From NCBI GenBank assembly GCA_035570275.1, contig DATMNI010000385.1, positions 1 to 40,838 on the forward strand: a stretch of DNA of 40,838 bases, given 5' to 3'. Shown here in pieces: positions 22,096 to 31,156 of the stretch (positions within the stretch are counted from its first letter, which is position 1; each line of letters begins with the position of its first letter). Source of the DNA: DATMNI01 sp035570275 (lineage in GTDB: Bacteria; Acidobacteriota; Terriglobia; Bryobacterales; Bryobacteraceae). The translations under genes were made by a program, and so were the position numbers. The notes beneath the pieces were generated by a model. The model was given only the letters and a program-made list of their open reading frames with translations. It had not been told where the DNA came from and searched no databases.

Positions 22096-23778
22096 CTACT
22101 TCCAATACGGATGCGGCTCCGGCACCGCGGCGCCGTCCTTGCGCGGGTCGGAGGCGCCGTAGTTTACGCCCGTGGCCGAATCGTGGATTACCGCCTGGCC
22201 GCCGCCCATCTGGTTCGAGAAATCGCCCACAACCGTCAGCTTGTGGCCCTTGGCGGTGAGGCCGTCGCGCACATCCTTGGTCACCCGGTTTTCAATCAGG
22301 ACCTCGCAGCCGCCGAATTTCAACTTGGTGTACCGCGGCGCTTCGAGCGCCAGTTGGATGCTCATCCCGTGGTCCACCACGTTGGAGACGAACTGAGTGT
22401 GCGCCGGCCCCTGGTTGAGGCCGCCCATGATCCCGAATCCGATGTGCACGCTGCCCTTCTCCATGAAGGCCGGAATGATGGTGTGGAACGGCCGTTTGCG
22501 CGGTGCCAGCGCGTTGGGATGGTCGGGGTCGAATTCGAACAGGGCGCCGCGATTCTGCAGCGCGAAACCGTAATCGTCCACAATCACGCCCGATCCGAAG
22601 TGCTGGTAGACGCTCTGAATCAGCGATACGATGTTGCCCTCGCGGTCCACCACCGAAAGGTAAATGGTATTGGACGAGATGGTTTTCGGATTGCCCGGCG
22701 CAGGCTCGCACTGGGCCTTATCGGGGTCTATCAGCCTGGCCCGCTCGCGGCCGTAATGTGGCGCGATCAACCCGTCCACCGGCACCTTGCTGAAGCGCGG
22801 GTCGGCCAGGTAGTGTTGCAGGTCGGCAAAGGCCAGTTTCTGCGCCTCGATTTGCGTGTGCAGTTCCATGACGCCCCGCGACGGGTAGGAGGAAAAAGGG
22901 AACTGCGCCATCATGTTCAGGGTTTCGAGCGCGGTGATGCCTTGCCCGTTCGGCGGCAATTCGTAGACCTTCCAGCCGCGGTAATCGGTGGAGACCGGCT
23001 GCACCCATTCGGCTTCGAATTCGCTCAGGTCGGCCAGCGACATGGTTCCGCCGAGCCGCTGGCTGGTCTTCACAATAGCCTTTCCAATCGGCCCGCGGTA
23101 GTAGGCCGCGGCTCCCTGGGTGGCGATCAGTTGGTAGGCGGCGGCCATTTCCGGATTGCGAAAGATCTCGCCGAGTTTAGGCGACTGACCATCTTTCAGA
23201 TAGACGCGGCGGCCGTTCAGGTCCTTTTCGAGCTTCTCGATTTCCCCATGCCAGGTTTCGTGAATGATCTCGGTGACGGGGTAGCCCTTCGACGCGTAAT
23301 AGATCGCCGGCTGGAACAGATCCTTCCAGGGGAGCTTGCCGAAACGCTGGTGCAGTTTCGCCCAACCATCCACGCAGCCCGGCACGGTCACGGAGTGGAT
23401 GCCATCCAGCGGCATCCCGGTTTGGCCTTGGGATTTCAGCAGGTCGATGGTGAGGCCTTTGGGCGCCCAGCCGCTGGCATTGATGCCGGTCAGTTTGCCG
23501 GTCTTGGCGTCCCAGTAAATAGCGAAGAGGTCGCCGCCCAGGCCGGCCCGCTCCGGTTCCACCACACTAAGCGCGGCATTGGCGGCGATGGCGGCGTCGA
23601 TTGCCGAACCGCCCCGGGCCAGCACTTGCGCACCGGCTTGGGAGGCCAGCGTCTGGCTGGTAGCCACGATGCCGCGGTCGGAGATCACCATGGATCGGGC
23701 TTGCGTGCGGTCCTGCGCCCAGATCGGCGCCAAGACCGGCAAGTGTACCATCAGTAGGAGCAGGAGCAAGACTCTCAT
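22096..23778 (-). CDS. ggt: Exported gamma-glutamyltransferase
   Basis: The 560-residue N-terminal-nucleophile enzyme cleaves or transfers gamma-glutamyl groups, e.g. from glutathione. The start is ATG 23778, which opens a clean signal peptide ending APIWAQ; a 14-codon upstream extension to 23820 is unlikely. Family features are GGSAIDAAIAANAALSVVEP near the N-terminus and the auto-cleavage site NTIYLSVVD, in which Thr371 should become the nucleophile of the small subunit (usual form TTHYSVVD). PFHTIIPAFMEKG and the GIMGGLNQ segment near the C-terminus match too. The His after the Thr pair is Ile here. The position is periplasmic. It is divergent from the amidohydrolase gene, with a REP doublet in between. 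Confidence 0.9.
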   Translation of the reverse strand: MRVLLLLLLMVHLPVLAPIWAQDRTQARSMVISDRGIVATSQTLASQAGAQVLARGGSAIDAAIAANAALSVVEPERAGLGGDLFAIYWDAKTGKLTGINASGWAPKGLTIDLLKSQGQTGMPLDGIHSVTVPGCVDGWAKLHQRFGKLPWKDLFQPAIYYASKGYPVTEIIHETWHGEIEKLEKDLNGRRVYLKDGQSPKLGEIFRNPEMAAAYQLIATQGAAAYYRGPIGKAIVKTSQRLGGTMSLADLSEFEAEWVQPVSTDYRGWKVYELPPNGQGITALETLNMMAQFPFSSYPSRGVMELHTQIEAQKLAFADLQHYLADPRFSKVPVDGLIAPHYGRERARLIDPDKAQCEPAPGNPKTISSNTIYLSVVDREGNIVSLIQSVYQHFGSGVIVDDYGFALQNRGALFEFDPDHPNALAPRKRPFHTIIPAFMEKGSVHIGFGIMGGLNQGPAHTQFVSNVVDHGMSIQLALEAPRYTKLKFGGCEVLIENRVTKDVRDGLTAKGHKLTVVGDFSNQMGGGQAVIHDSATGVNYGASDPRKDGAAVPEPHPYWK

Positions 23779-23827
23779 GTACCCGAAATCATACCAGCTT
23801 CGGCCAACCTCCGCGAACACAAAACCC

Positions 23828-23975
23828 TTGTGGGGCAGGTTGTTAACCTGCGGCGGATTGTTAATCCGCCAGCGCGATGCGGCAGCGAGCCGCCGGCTAT
23901 ACCTTGCCCGTACTGGCGCTCAGGGCGCGACAGGCGGATTGCCAATCCGCCGCAGGTTGCCAACCTGCCCCACAA
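23828..23975. repeat. REP doublet: four hairpins in two inverted arms
   Basis: The left arm 23828-23870 and right arm 23933-23975 (43 bases each) are inverted copies, identical at 39 of 43 positions. Each arm holds two perfect hairpins: GCAGGTT/AACCTGC and GGCGGATT/AATCCGCC. All stem bases agree between arms; the four differences are in the loops (GTT on the left, GCC on the right). A 62-base spacer separates the arms, and TTGTGGGG/CCCCACAA forms the outer ends. It lies between the divergent ggt and amidohydrolase genes and abuts the latter's start. Confidence 0.85.
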
Positions 23976-23980
23976 TCGCC

Positions 23981-25234
23981 GTGCTGGCCGGGCTATGCCT
24001 GGTGGCCTGCGGCCGGCCTCCGTTGCCTGTAGCCGACCCCGATCTGGCCGCCGAAATCGCCAACATCAAGGCTATCGACAATCATGCTCACCCGGTGCGG
24101 TTGGTGCCCAACGGCCAGCCGGCGGACCGCGAGTTCGACGCCCTGCCTGTCGACAACATGGAACCGCAATCGGACCCGGTGAATCTGCGGCCCGGGGCGC
24201 CGCTGCTGTTGGAGGCAGCCAAGGCGCTATACGGTTCAGCCACCAAGGCGCGCACGCAGGAAAAGGGCGAGCAGTATACGGCGTGGGTGCTGGACCAAAT
24301 GGGCGTGGAGGTAATGCTGGCGAATCGCGTGGCCATGGGAACCTCCATTCAGCCGCCGCGGTTTCGTTGGGTGCCGTATGCCGACGCGCTGTTGTTCCCG
24401 CTCGACAATTCGAGCCTGGCGGCGAAGAATTCGGACCGCAAATCCTTCTTCGCGCTGGAAGACGTGTTGCGGCGGCGCTACCTGGCGGATGCCGGCCTGC
24501 AAACGCCGCCCGCGACCCTGGACGAATATCTGGCGCAGGTAGTAACCGCTACGCTGGAACGGCAGAAACAGGGAGGCGCGGTGGCGGAGAAATTCGAAGC
24601 CGCCTATCTGCGGACGCTGGCGTTTGACGCCGTGGACCGCGCCGCCGCGGATCGCGTGTATCGGCAGTACGCGCATTCTGCCCCGCCCGATGGTGAGTAC
24701 AAGCTGTTGCAGGACTACCTGTTCCGATACGTCGCCGCTGAGTGCGGCCGCCTGGGAATGGCCGTCCACCTTCACACCATGGCCGGAGCCGGCGGATACT
24801 TCGATGTGGCGGGCGTCAACCCGCTGCATCTGGAATCCGTCCTCAACGACCCATCGCTGCGGAAAACCAACTTCGTGATGGTTCACGGCGGATGGCCCTT
24901 CACGCGGGAAATCACGGCGCTCCTCACCAAACCGAACGCCTACCTGGATTTTTCGGCGCAATCGCTGCTGCTGCCCGCCCCCACGCTGGCGGCAACCATG
25001 CGCGAGTGGCTGGAAATCGTTCCGGAGAAAGTGATGTTCGGGACCGACGCCTATCCCTACTCGAACGAGATGGGATGGGAGGAATCGGGCTGGATGGCAG
25101 CGCGAACCGGGCGGAAAGCGCTCGCCATCGCGCTCACCGGCATGCTGCGCGATGGCGGGATTTCGCACGCGCGCGCCGTGGAACTGGCACGGATGGTGTT
25201 GCGCGAGAATGCGAAGAAGCTTTACGGACTATAG
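23981..25234 (+). CDS. Amidohydrolase family 2 lipoprotein, start uncertain
   Basis: The product is about 417 residues if GTG 23981 is used; the frame is open upstream to 23579, but that part runs through the REP doublet and antisense ggt. From 23981 it reads a short hydrophobic stretch ending LVACGRPP, a plausible lipobox. Metal-binding motifs of the amidohydrolase TIM barrel follow: DNHAHP near the start, AVHLHTMAGAG, FVMVHGGWP, and FGTDAYPYSNEMGW. The family hydrolyses or decarboxylates diverse small molecules. The signal peptide lacks the usual positively charged start, so the REP insertion may have replaced the first codons. The substrate is unknown; it may act on peptides or amides in the periplasm. 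Confidence 0.75.
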   Translation: MLAGLCLVACGRPPLPVADPDLAAEIANIKAIDNHAHPVRLVPNGQPADREFDALPVDNMEPQSDPVNLRPGAPLLLEAAKALYGSATKARTQEKGEQYTAWVLDQMGVEVMLANRVAMGTSIQPPRFRWVPYADALLFPLDNSSLAAKNSDRKSFFALEDVLRRRYLADAGLQTPPATLDEYLAQVVTATLERQKQGGAVAEKFEAAYLRTLAFDAVDRAAADRVYRQYAHSAPPDGEYKLLQDYLFRYVAAECGRLGMAVHLHTMAGAGGYFDVAGVNPLHLESVLNDPSLRKTNFVMVHGGWPFTREITALLTKPNAYLDFSAQSLLLPAPTLAATMREWLEIVPEKVMFGTDAYPYSNEMGWEESGWMAARTGRKALAIALTGMLRDGGISHARAVELARMVLRENAKKLYGL

Positions 25235-25319
25235 CCGTTAGCTTTCAGCCATCGGCTTTCAACTAAAACCCGCCGGCGGCGCGTGCCCCTGTTTTGAGCT
25301 GATAGCTGATAGCTGAACG

Positions 25320-25829
25320 CTACTTCGCTGATGCCTTCTTCGGGATACTGAGCGATTTCCACTGGTCCTTACGGTAGTGCTTGGCAAGGAGCACAATCTG
25401 CCCGCAGTGGCCGGCGTAGTGCGTCATCTGGCGGTTGATGGCCTGCATCACCGAGTGCGCGTGGCCGCGGATGTAGACGGTGCGGCCCAGATCGGCATCG
25501 GTCAGCGGCTCCAGCGCGCCGATGGCGCACGCCCAGCCATGCTCCCACATTTGCATCAGCGCCTCGCGCGTTGACGGCGGATCGACGAATTCGCTGTCGC
25601 GGTTGCGGTCCGGCTTCTCGCCGTCGGTGCTGAGAAAATCGGTCCAGCGCGACCGCATATTGCCGGCCATGTGTTTCACGATCAGAGCGATGGAATTGGA
25701 CTCGCTGTCTAAAAGAGCGAACATCTGTTCGTCGCCGACCTGCGCCATGGCAGCTTCGCCCATCCTCTTGTACTGGCGGAGGATGTCCAGGGAATCTTTC
25801 AGGTAGGAGGTGGTGAACTCGTGTGCCAT
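25320..25829 (-). CDS. DUF1572 protein (DinB-like four-helix bundle)
   Basis: The 169-residue protein starts at ATG 25829 (MAHEFTTSYLKDSLDILRQY); the frame is open 35 codons further but without family resemblance. It is of the DUF1572 branch of the DinB/YfiT superfamily: IALIVKHMAGNMRSRWTDFL carries the first metal-ligand His, and MTHYAGHCGQIVLLAKHY carries the last two. DFLSTDGEKPDRNRDSEF is typical of the family. Members are putative metal-dependent thiol transferases or hydrolases of unknown substrate, cytosolic. It is convergent with the amidohydrolase; the 85-base gap contains the tandem word GATAGCT. Confidence 0.85.
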   Translation of the reverse strand: MAHEFTTSYLKDSLDILRQYKRMGEAAMAQVGDEQMFALLDSESNSIALIVKHMAGNMRSRWTDFLSTDGEKPDRNRDSEFVDPPSTREALMQMWEHGWACAIGALEPLTDADLGRTVYIRGHAHSVMQAINRQMTHYAGHCGQIVLLAKHYRKDQWKSLSIPKKASAK

Positions 25830-26000
25830 GGTTTTATGGTGGCACAAGGACGGTGGGAGTGCGATATGGCCAGGCGTGGAGTGCCCTGATACCGGGGTTT
25901 TTCGCGCCAGTCTGTATGCCCGAGTTTCGACCACCCCACACGCGCCTATTGGAACCGTACCGGGAGCATCAAAAGTCTATACTTGTAACCTGGAGTCAAA

Positions 26001-27071
26001 ATGCAACCTTCACCCGCTGCGTACTCGATGTTCGACAATCTTTCCTTCCAGCGGACCGGGGGCCACTTCGCAGATCGCTACGGCAAGGTCTCGGTGTTTC
26101 AGGTGTCGGGGGGACGCAAGGGCTTCGCCGCCTTCGTCTACATGTGCCGCCTCAACCTGGATCTCGACGGCGCTCCGACCACCTATGGTTACGACAACCC
26201 CGCGCAGGGCTCCCTGCAAAAGAATCTCGCCCCCCTCGAAAGCTGGCACAAAGGCGCGAAGGGCGTTTCCAATGCAACCTCCGAGAAGGTAGGGCTGGGC
26301 AATGCCTGTGGCGATCCGGGCGATGGCTCGAAGGGATGGCAAAACTTTCTCAATGGCACCCGTAATTTTTATTGGGCCGGCCTTAAGGCTGTGTCCAAAC
26401 AACACAACCTTGCACTAAAGCTGGTGATTGACGACCGGCCTGAACTGGAGGCTGGTTTGGAGACGTATGCCAGAGACGGCAAGCCTAAATTAAAACCAGT
26501 TGGGAGTGGGTACTTTCCCGTTGTCCAGCCGGATACCGGTTATTACATCTCCGGCACAAGTGTGGTTAGTGAAGGATCTCTCTCTGAGTTTGATTCGAAC
26601 CGCTATCTCAATTCAGCCCTTGTTCCCTACGCGGTGTGGGCGAAACAGTGGAACAATCTGAACATCGGCGGTAAGAAGGTTCAACAGGGAGACTTCGGCC
26701 TGGCGATCGAAAACATCACGGGAGCGAACACGGGATTCGTCTACGGCGATAGCGGCACGTCGAACAAGGTCGGGGAATGTTCTGAGAAACTTCACAATGC
26801 GCTGGGACGCGGCGTTGGCCTGGTAACGTTCATCGCATTTCCAGGCTCGGGCTCCGGCCCGCAGTTGGGACCAAATCCTCAGGCCTTGATTCCCATCAAG
26901 GTCCTGATGAACAGCTTGAAGCTTCACACGAATGCGGCCGAGTTGGCTGCGCGTCTGGCGATGGGGCGGGAACTGCCGGCGCCGAAGAAGACTGCCGGCA
27001 TGAGCCAGGAACAGACGCGCCTTTTCAATACCTTTATGTCGGCGCTTTCCAATTGGACGATTCCGCGCTGA
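26001..27071 (+). CDS. GH75 chitosanase-like protein
   Basis: The 356-residue product starts at ATG 26001 with GGAG six bases upstream. It resembles the fungal-type chitosanase family GH75. The pieces match in order: YMCRLNLDLDGAPTTYGYDN (family DMDIDCDG, with the catalytic Asp), LVPYAVWAKQW (family YEVPFIVIP), and GDFGLAIENITGANTGFVYG followed by DSGTSNKVGECSEKL (family GDSNGDTPQVTGEAS, with the catalytic Glu region). GH75 enzymes hydrolyse chitosan. There is no signal peptide, which is unusual for a polysaccharide hydrolase and raises the possibility of a cytosolic role, export by another route, or a different substrate. The gene stands alone; the central part looks less GC-rich than its neighbours. 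Confidence 0.6.
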   Translation: MQPSPAAYSMFDNLSFQRTGGHFADRYGKVSVFQVSGGRKGFAAFVYMCRLNLDLDGAPTTYGYDNPAQGSLQKNLAPLESWHKGAKGVSNATSEKVGLGNACGDPGDGSKGWQNFLNGTRNFYWAGLKAVSKQHNLALKLVIDDRPELEAGLETYARDGKPKLKPVGSGYFPVVQPDTGYYISGTSVVSEGSLSEFDSNRYLNSALVPYAVWAKQWNNLNIGGKKVQQGDFGLAIENITGANTGFVYGDSGTSNKVGECSEKLHNALGRGVGLVTFIAFPGSGSGPQLGPNPQALIPIKVLMNSLKLHTNAAELAARLAMGRELPAPKKTAGMSQEQTRLFNTFMSALSNWTIPR

Positions 27072-27092
27072 GGATTGTTTGAAGCTCGCGTC

Positions 27093-27248
27093 CCATTGGC
27101 GCTGTTCGCTGTTGAGGTGCTTCCAGTTCGCGCCGGCATCGTCGGAACGATAAACGCCGCCGGCTTCCCCGCGCGCTTCCAACACCCGCGCCCCGCGCCA
27201 GCCTGTGGCCGATATCGGCCGCGCCAGGGATCCCGCCGAGACGCTGCC
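27093..27248 (-). pseudogene. BNR-repeat (sortilin/sialidase-like) fragment
   Basis: Between the GH75-like gene and the ABC-F gene, the minus strand reads ARPISATGWRGARVLEARGE then AGGVYRSDDAGANWKHLNSE. The GVYRSDDxGxxW core is the BNR/Asp-box signature of beta-propeller proteins abundant in acidobacteria. Only about one propeller blade remains, without start or end, so this is gene debris. Confidence 0.5.
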
Positions 27249-27255
27249 GGCAGCC

Positions 27256-28893
27256 TCAGGCGTAAATCCCCGGCGCTTCGTGCCCCATCTTCTGCACGTA
27301 CTCGACATACGAGCCCGGATACACTACGGGATTGCGGCTGGTGCCGCTTTCGCCGCCCAGTTCCAGGACCCGTGAGCCGAGGCCGCGCAGGAACGTGCGG
27401 TCGTGCGATACGAAGATCATGGTGCCTTCGAACTCGTGCAGGGCCTCCACCAGCATCTCCTTGGTGGCCAGATCCAGGTGATTGGTGGGCTCGTCGAGCA
27501 CCAGGAAATTCGGCGGGTTGTAGAGCATGCGCGCCATCGCGAGCCGCGATTTCTCACCGCCGGAGAGCGACCGGATGCGCTTGTCCACATCGTCTCCCGA
27601 GAACTGGAAGGCGCCGGCCAGCGTGCGCAGCGGGCCCAGGCCGTCCTGTGAGAAGTCGTTCTGCAGTTGCTCGATGATGGTCAGATCGGGATCGAGCACG
27701 TCCAGAGACTGCTGCGCGAAGTATCCCATGATCAGGCTGGCGCCCAGGCGCACGCTGCCCGCATCGGGCGCAGCCGCGCCGGCGATCATTTTCAGCAGCG
27801 TGGTCTTGCCGGCGCCGTTCCTTCCCATCACGGCCCAGCGCTCGCCGCGCCGGATGGTCAGATTGAAGCCCTCGTAAATCACGCGCCGGCCGTAGCTCTT
27901 GTACAGATCCTCGATCACGGCGACCTGATCGCCGGAGCGCGGCGGCGCCCGGAACTCGAACTTTACCACCTGCCGCCGCTTGGGCAGCACCACCTTCTCG
28001 ATCTTGTCCAGCGCCTTGATGCGGCTCTGCACCTGGCCGGCTTTGGCGGCGTGCGTCTTGAAGCGGTCGATAAATCGCTGTTCCTTGGTGAACATGGCCT
28101 GCTGCCGGGAAAAGGCGGCCTGCTGGTTGGCCTCGCGAATGGCGCGTTCCCGTTCGTAGAAATCGTAGTTGCCCGAGTAGGCGATGATCTCGCCGGAATC
28201 GATCTCGGCGATCCTCGACACGATGCGGTTCATGAAATCACGGTCGTGCGACGTCATCAGCAACGCGCCCGCATATGACTTCAGAAACTGTTCCAGCCAG
28301 ATGATCGATTCGATATCCAGGTGGTTGGTCGGTTCGTCCATGAGCAGCACGTCCGGGCGGCCCAGCAACACGCGCGCCAAAGCGACCCGCATCTTCCAGC
28401 CGCCCGAAAGCGCCCCGACATCGCCGTCAATCTGGTCGTCCTGAAGGCCGAGGCCGTGCAGCACTTCGCGAGCCTGCGCTTCCAGCGAATAGCCGCCAAG
28501 GTGTTCGTACTCCTCCTGCACTTCGCCGAACCGCGCCAGAATCTGGTCCATCTCGCCGGCGTGCCCGGAATCTTCCATGGCGCGGTGCAGAGCCTCCAGT
28601 TCGTGGTGCAGATCGCCGGCCCGCCCGCTGCCGGCGATGGCTTCGTCAAGAACGGAGCGGCCCTGCATCTCCTCCACGTCCTGGCGGAAATAGCCGATCG
28701 TCAGCTTTTTCGGAACGGAGACCGCGCCCTCGTCGGGGACCTCCTCCCCCACCACCATGCGGAAGAGCGTGGTCTTGCCGGAACCGTTGGGGCCGACCAG
28801 GCCGACCTTCTCGCCGGGGTTCAACTGAAACCCGGCGTCGACGAAGATCAACTGCTTGCCGTACTGCTTGGAGATATTTGAAAAGGAGACCAA
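27256..28893 (-). CDS. ABC-F family ATPase (translation factor type)
   Basis: The 545-residue soluble protein has two ABC ATPase domains and no membrane part. Domain 1: Walker A GLVGPNGSGKTTL (residues ~33-45), signature GALSGGWKMRVALA, Walker B VLLMDEPTNHLD. Domain 2: Walker A GRNGAGKTTLL, signature RSLSGGEKSRLAMA, Walker B FLVLDEPTNHLD. Between them a charged linker (residues ~245-320) contains TKEQRFIDRFKTHAAKAGQV, QSRIKALDKIEKVV. This is the YbiT/Uup-like layout of ABC-F proteins, which bind the ribosomal E site and ease stalled translation or give antibiotic protection. The C-terminus is short, without the Uup coiled coil. Monocistronic on available evidence. Confidence 0.92.
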   Translation of the reverse strand: MVSFSNISKQYGKQLIFVDAGFQLNPGEKVGLVGPNGSGKTTLFRMVVGEEVPDEGAVSVPKKLTIGYFRQDVEEMQGRSVLDEAIAGSGRAGDLHHELEALHRAMEDSGHAGEMDQILARFGEVQEEYEHLGGYSLEAQAREVLHGLGLQDDQIDGDVGALSGGWKMRVALARVLLGRPDVLLMDEPTNHLDIESIIWLEQFLKSYAGALLMTSHDRDFMNRIVSRIAEIDSGEIIAYSGNYDFYERERAIREANQQAAFSRQQAMFTKEQRFIDRFKTHAAKAGQVQSRIKALDKIEKVVLPKRRQVVKFEFRAPPRSGDQVAVIEDLYKSYGRRVIYEGFNLTIRRGERWAVMGRNGAGKTTLLKMIAGAAAPDAGSVRLGASLIMGYFAQQSLDVLDPDLTIIEQLQNDFSQDGLGPLRTLAGAFQFSGDDVDKRIRSLSGGEKSRLAMARMLYNPPNFLVLDEPTNHLDLATKEMLVEALHEFEGTMIFVSHDRTFLRGLGSRVLELGGESGTSRNPVVYPGSYVEYVQKMGHEAPGIYA

Positions 28894-28977
28894 AGACTAA
28901 GTTAGCAGGAAGCAAATATCGGGAAGGACCGTGCCGCGAGTGATACTAGAAACAAACGAGTTAGTAGGTGTAAGCGG

Positions 28978-29003
28978 AAGAAAACCGGAACGACCGTTCC
29001 GGT
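28978..29003 (-). terminator. Rho-independent terminator after the caspase operon
   Basis: A perfect 9-base stem with a 2-base loop (ACCGGAACG-AC-CGTTCCGGT, 28984-29003). On the minus strand it is followed by TTTCTT. It lies 18 bases past the stop of the caspase/TPR gene, the right place to end the three-gene operon transcript. Confidence 0.85.
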
Positions 29004-29020
29004 ACCAGGCGGGCCCGCCG

Positions 29021-31156
29021 TTACGGCCGGCGAAAGTATTCCTGGATGGCGGTCACGTTTTTGCGGGCAATGCTGGCTTGGTCCAGGTCCGGGTTAATGG
29101 CCAGCATTTGCTGAAAATGATTCAGCGCGGGCGACAGTTCCGCGACGCTGCCCTGCTTCTTGGCCCGAGTCATGAAGGCAACCGCCAGGGTGAAATGGGC
29201 AAAGGGGTCCTTGGAATCGTAGGTCAATGCCGTCTGGCAATCGGCGATGGCGGCATCCAGCCTGGCCAGTTTTTGCTCGCACTCGCACTTGCCGAAATAG
29301 GCGAGGTCGCGGAATTCTTTCCAGATATCCTGCTCGGCGGCGCGTTTTTTCCTGCCCAGACCGATCAGGGAACCGAGCACGTAGTAGTTGAGTTGGCCGG
29401 CCAGCTTGCTGTTGAAATCGCTGAGTTGCAGATATTGGTCGTATTCCGGGATGGCGTCGACGTATTTACTGGTGAACCGCAGGCTGTCGGCAAGCCAGAG
29501 ATGGGGTTCGGCACGTTTCGGCGCCAGTTTGACGGCCTTACGCGCCGCGTCGATGGCTTGCGGGAAGAGTTCCTTGGACCGGTAGGCCTGCGCCAGCATG
29601 GTCAGGGCTTGCGCGTGGTTGGGCTGGCGCTGCAGCACGGTGTTGAGTTGCCGGATGGATTCGTCGGTGGCCCCTACATCCAGGAGCATGCCGCCATAGT
29701 TGGCGCGCGCCTCCAGGTAATCGGGGTCGATCTCAATAGCCGTCTTGAAATACTCTTGGGCCTTGTCTTCGTCGAAGAGAGCGTTGTAAGTGCGCGCCAG
29801 GTAATAGGCCGCCTGGCTGTAAGTTGGGTCTAACTGCAAAGCCTTCTGAAATGCCTCAACGGCCTTCCGGTAGTTCTGCTGGTAGCCTTTCTGATAAAAC
29901 TTCAGACCGTTATCCAACCACTCTTCCGCGGCTTTGTTGCGGCGGCGGGCAATCGAGATCTTGACGCTGACCGTGGTCTCCTGACCGGGGTAGACCATTT
30001 CCTGCCGCGGGCCGTCGGGCTCATAGCCCATTCTGACACCCTTCACGGTATGCTCGCCGGGGAGCAGGCCGGGGACCGAAACGGCCTTTCCTTTGGACAA
30101 GACGCCGATGGTGTTCCCGTCCACGAAAACTTCCACATCGTCCATGTTCGTCTCAAAAATCAGCGTGCCGGTTTTCGGCGCGGGCGATTCGGCGGGCTTG
30201 GCGTTCGACGGAACATAGGCCAGCAGCATCTCGGGATCGTAATTGGCCTTGTCGGATGTCGGGTTCTGCTGGCCGCCGGTGTATTTGCGCACCTCCGTGT
30301 GCACATACTCGGCCAATTCGTCGGCGCTTACCACGCCATCCCCAGTGGTATCGGCCGCTCCTTCCATGCCCTGCACCACAAAGTAGGTGAAGACGCCGTG
30401 GCCGCCCATCAGGTCGGGACTCTCGAAAGACCGCTCCCGAGCCCTGCTGGCGGTAAGTGAAAACAGCGACTTATTCAAATTGGCAAGCGTCTTATTCAGG
30501 CTCTCCACTTCATCCGGCGTGATGGCGCCGGAATGACAGGCGTCAGTCAGCAGAATCTTATATGTGGCGTTGATCTTGCTGCCGATGACGCTGCCGAGTT
30601 CGTCCATGGGATAGCCGGTAGTGTCAGCATGGTTCAAGTCGAAATCGTGGGGCGCCAGATAGCCCTTGCCATCTTTCAGAAAGCCGTGGCCCGCGAAGTA
30701 GATGAGCACGCGGTCCCCCTCTTTGGCCACTGACGGCAACCATCCGTCGATCTCCCTCTTCAAGGCGGCCAGCGTGGCCTTGTCATTGGTCAGGAGGTGG
30801 ACATTCTCCACCTTGAAGTTGCCGCCTTCCGGGCTGATCAGCGCCGTGAAAATGGACTGCGCATCGCGCTCGGCAAACTGAAGCTGTAGGTTTTCCGGCA
30901 GTTTTTGATAGCGCGAAACGCCGACGATCACGGCGTAGCTACGCGGGATAAGGACCAGCTTGGGCACCGACCTGCCATCGGGAGGCGGTTCGGGCGTGTT
31001 GGCGGGGCCGATCTTCTCGATCTTGAGATCGCGCGTCTTTTTCTCCTGAGCCGGGTTCTCCTGAGGCGGCTGGGCTTGGGGTGTCGGCGCTTGCGCGCAG
31101 GCCAGGGCGGCCGAAAACAGAATTAACGGGATGCGTTTCGATAACATGACGATCAC
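29021..31156 (-). CDS. Secreted caspase-like (C14) protein with EF-hand, PEGA and TPRs
   Basis: The 711-residue protein starts at GTG 31156, overlapping the upstream stop (GTGA), or ATG 31147. A signal peptide ends ALACAQ. The p20 caspase domain spans residues 70-315: AVIVGVSRYQKLP, catalytic His157 in YFAGHGF, catalytic Cys207 in LLTDACHSG. Inside it, residues 269-280 (DTTGDGVVSADE) form a calcium-binding EF-hand loop. A PEGA domain (330-400) and about seven TPR units (410-705) follow. Catalytic residues are intact, so it is probably an active orthocaspase-type peptidase cleaving after basic residues, possibly calcium-dependent and exported. The TPRs would recruit partners or substrates. It is the last gene of the DUF4384 operon. 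Confidence 0.9.
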   Translation of the reverse strand: MIVMLSKRIPLILFSAALACAQAPTPQAQPPQENPAQEKKTRDLKIEKIGPANTPEPPPDGRSVPKLVLIPRSYAVIVGVSRYQKLPENLQLQFAERDAQSIFTALISPEGGNFKVENVHLLTNDKATLAALKREIDGWLPSVAKEGDRVLIYFAGHGFLKDGKGYLAPHDFDLNHADTTGYPMDELGSVIGSKINATYKILLTDACHSGAITPDEVESLNKTLANLNKSLFSLTASRARERSFESPDLMGGHGVFTYFVVQGMEGAADTTGDGVVSADELAEYVHTEVRKYTGGQQNPTSDKANYDPEMLLAYVPSNAKPAESPAPKTGTLIFETNMDDVEVFVDGNTIGVLSKGKAVSVPGLLPGEHTVKGVRMGYEPDGPRQEMVYPGQETTVSVKISIARRRNKAAEEWLDNGLKFYQKGYQQNYRKAVEAFQKALQLDPTYSQAAYYLARTYNALFDEDKAQEYFKTAIEIDPDYLEARANYGGMLLDVGATDESIRQLNTVLQRQPNHAQALTMLAQAYRSKELFPQAIDAARKAVKLAPKRAEPHLWLADSLRFTSKYVDAIPEYDQYLQLSDFNSKLAGQLNYYVLGSLIGLGRKKRAAEQDIWKEFRDLAYFGKCECEQKLARLDAAIADCQTALTYDSKDPFAHFTLAVAFMTRAKKQGSVAELSPALNHFQQMLAINPDLDQASIARKNVTAIQEYFRRP

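Noticed and set aside
22024..23757. 577-codon plus-strand frame across the gamma-glutamyltransferase gene
   Set aside because: It is an antisense shadow; the minus frame has a signal peptide and the GGT cleavage motif.
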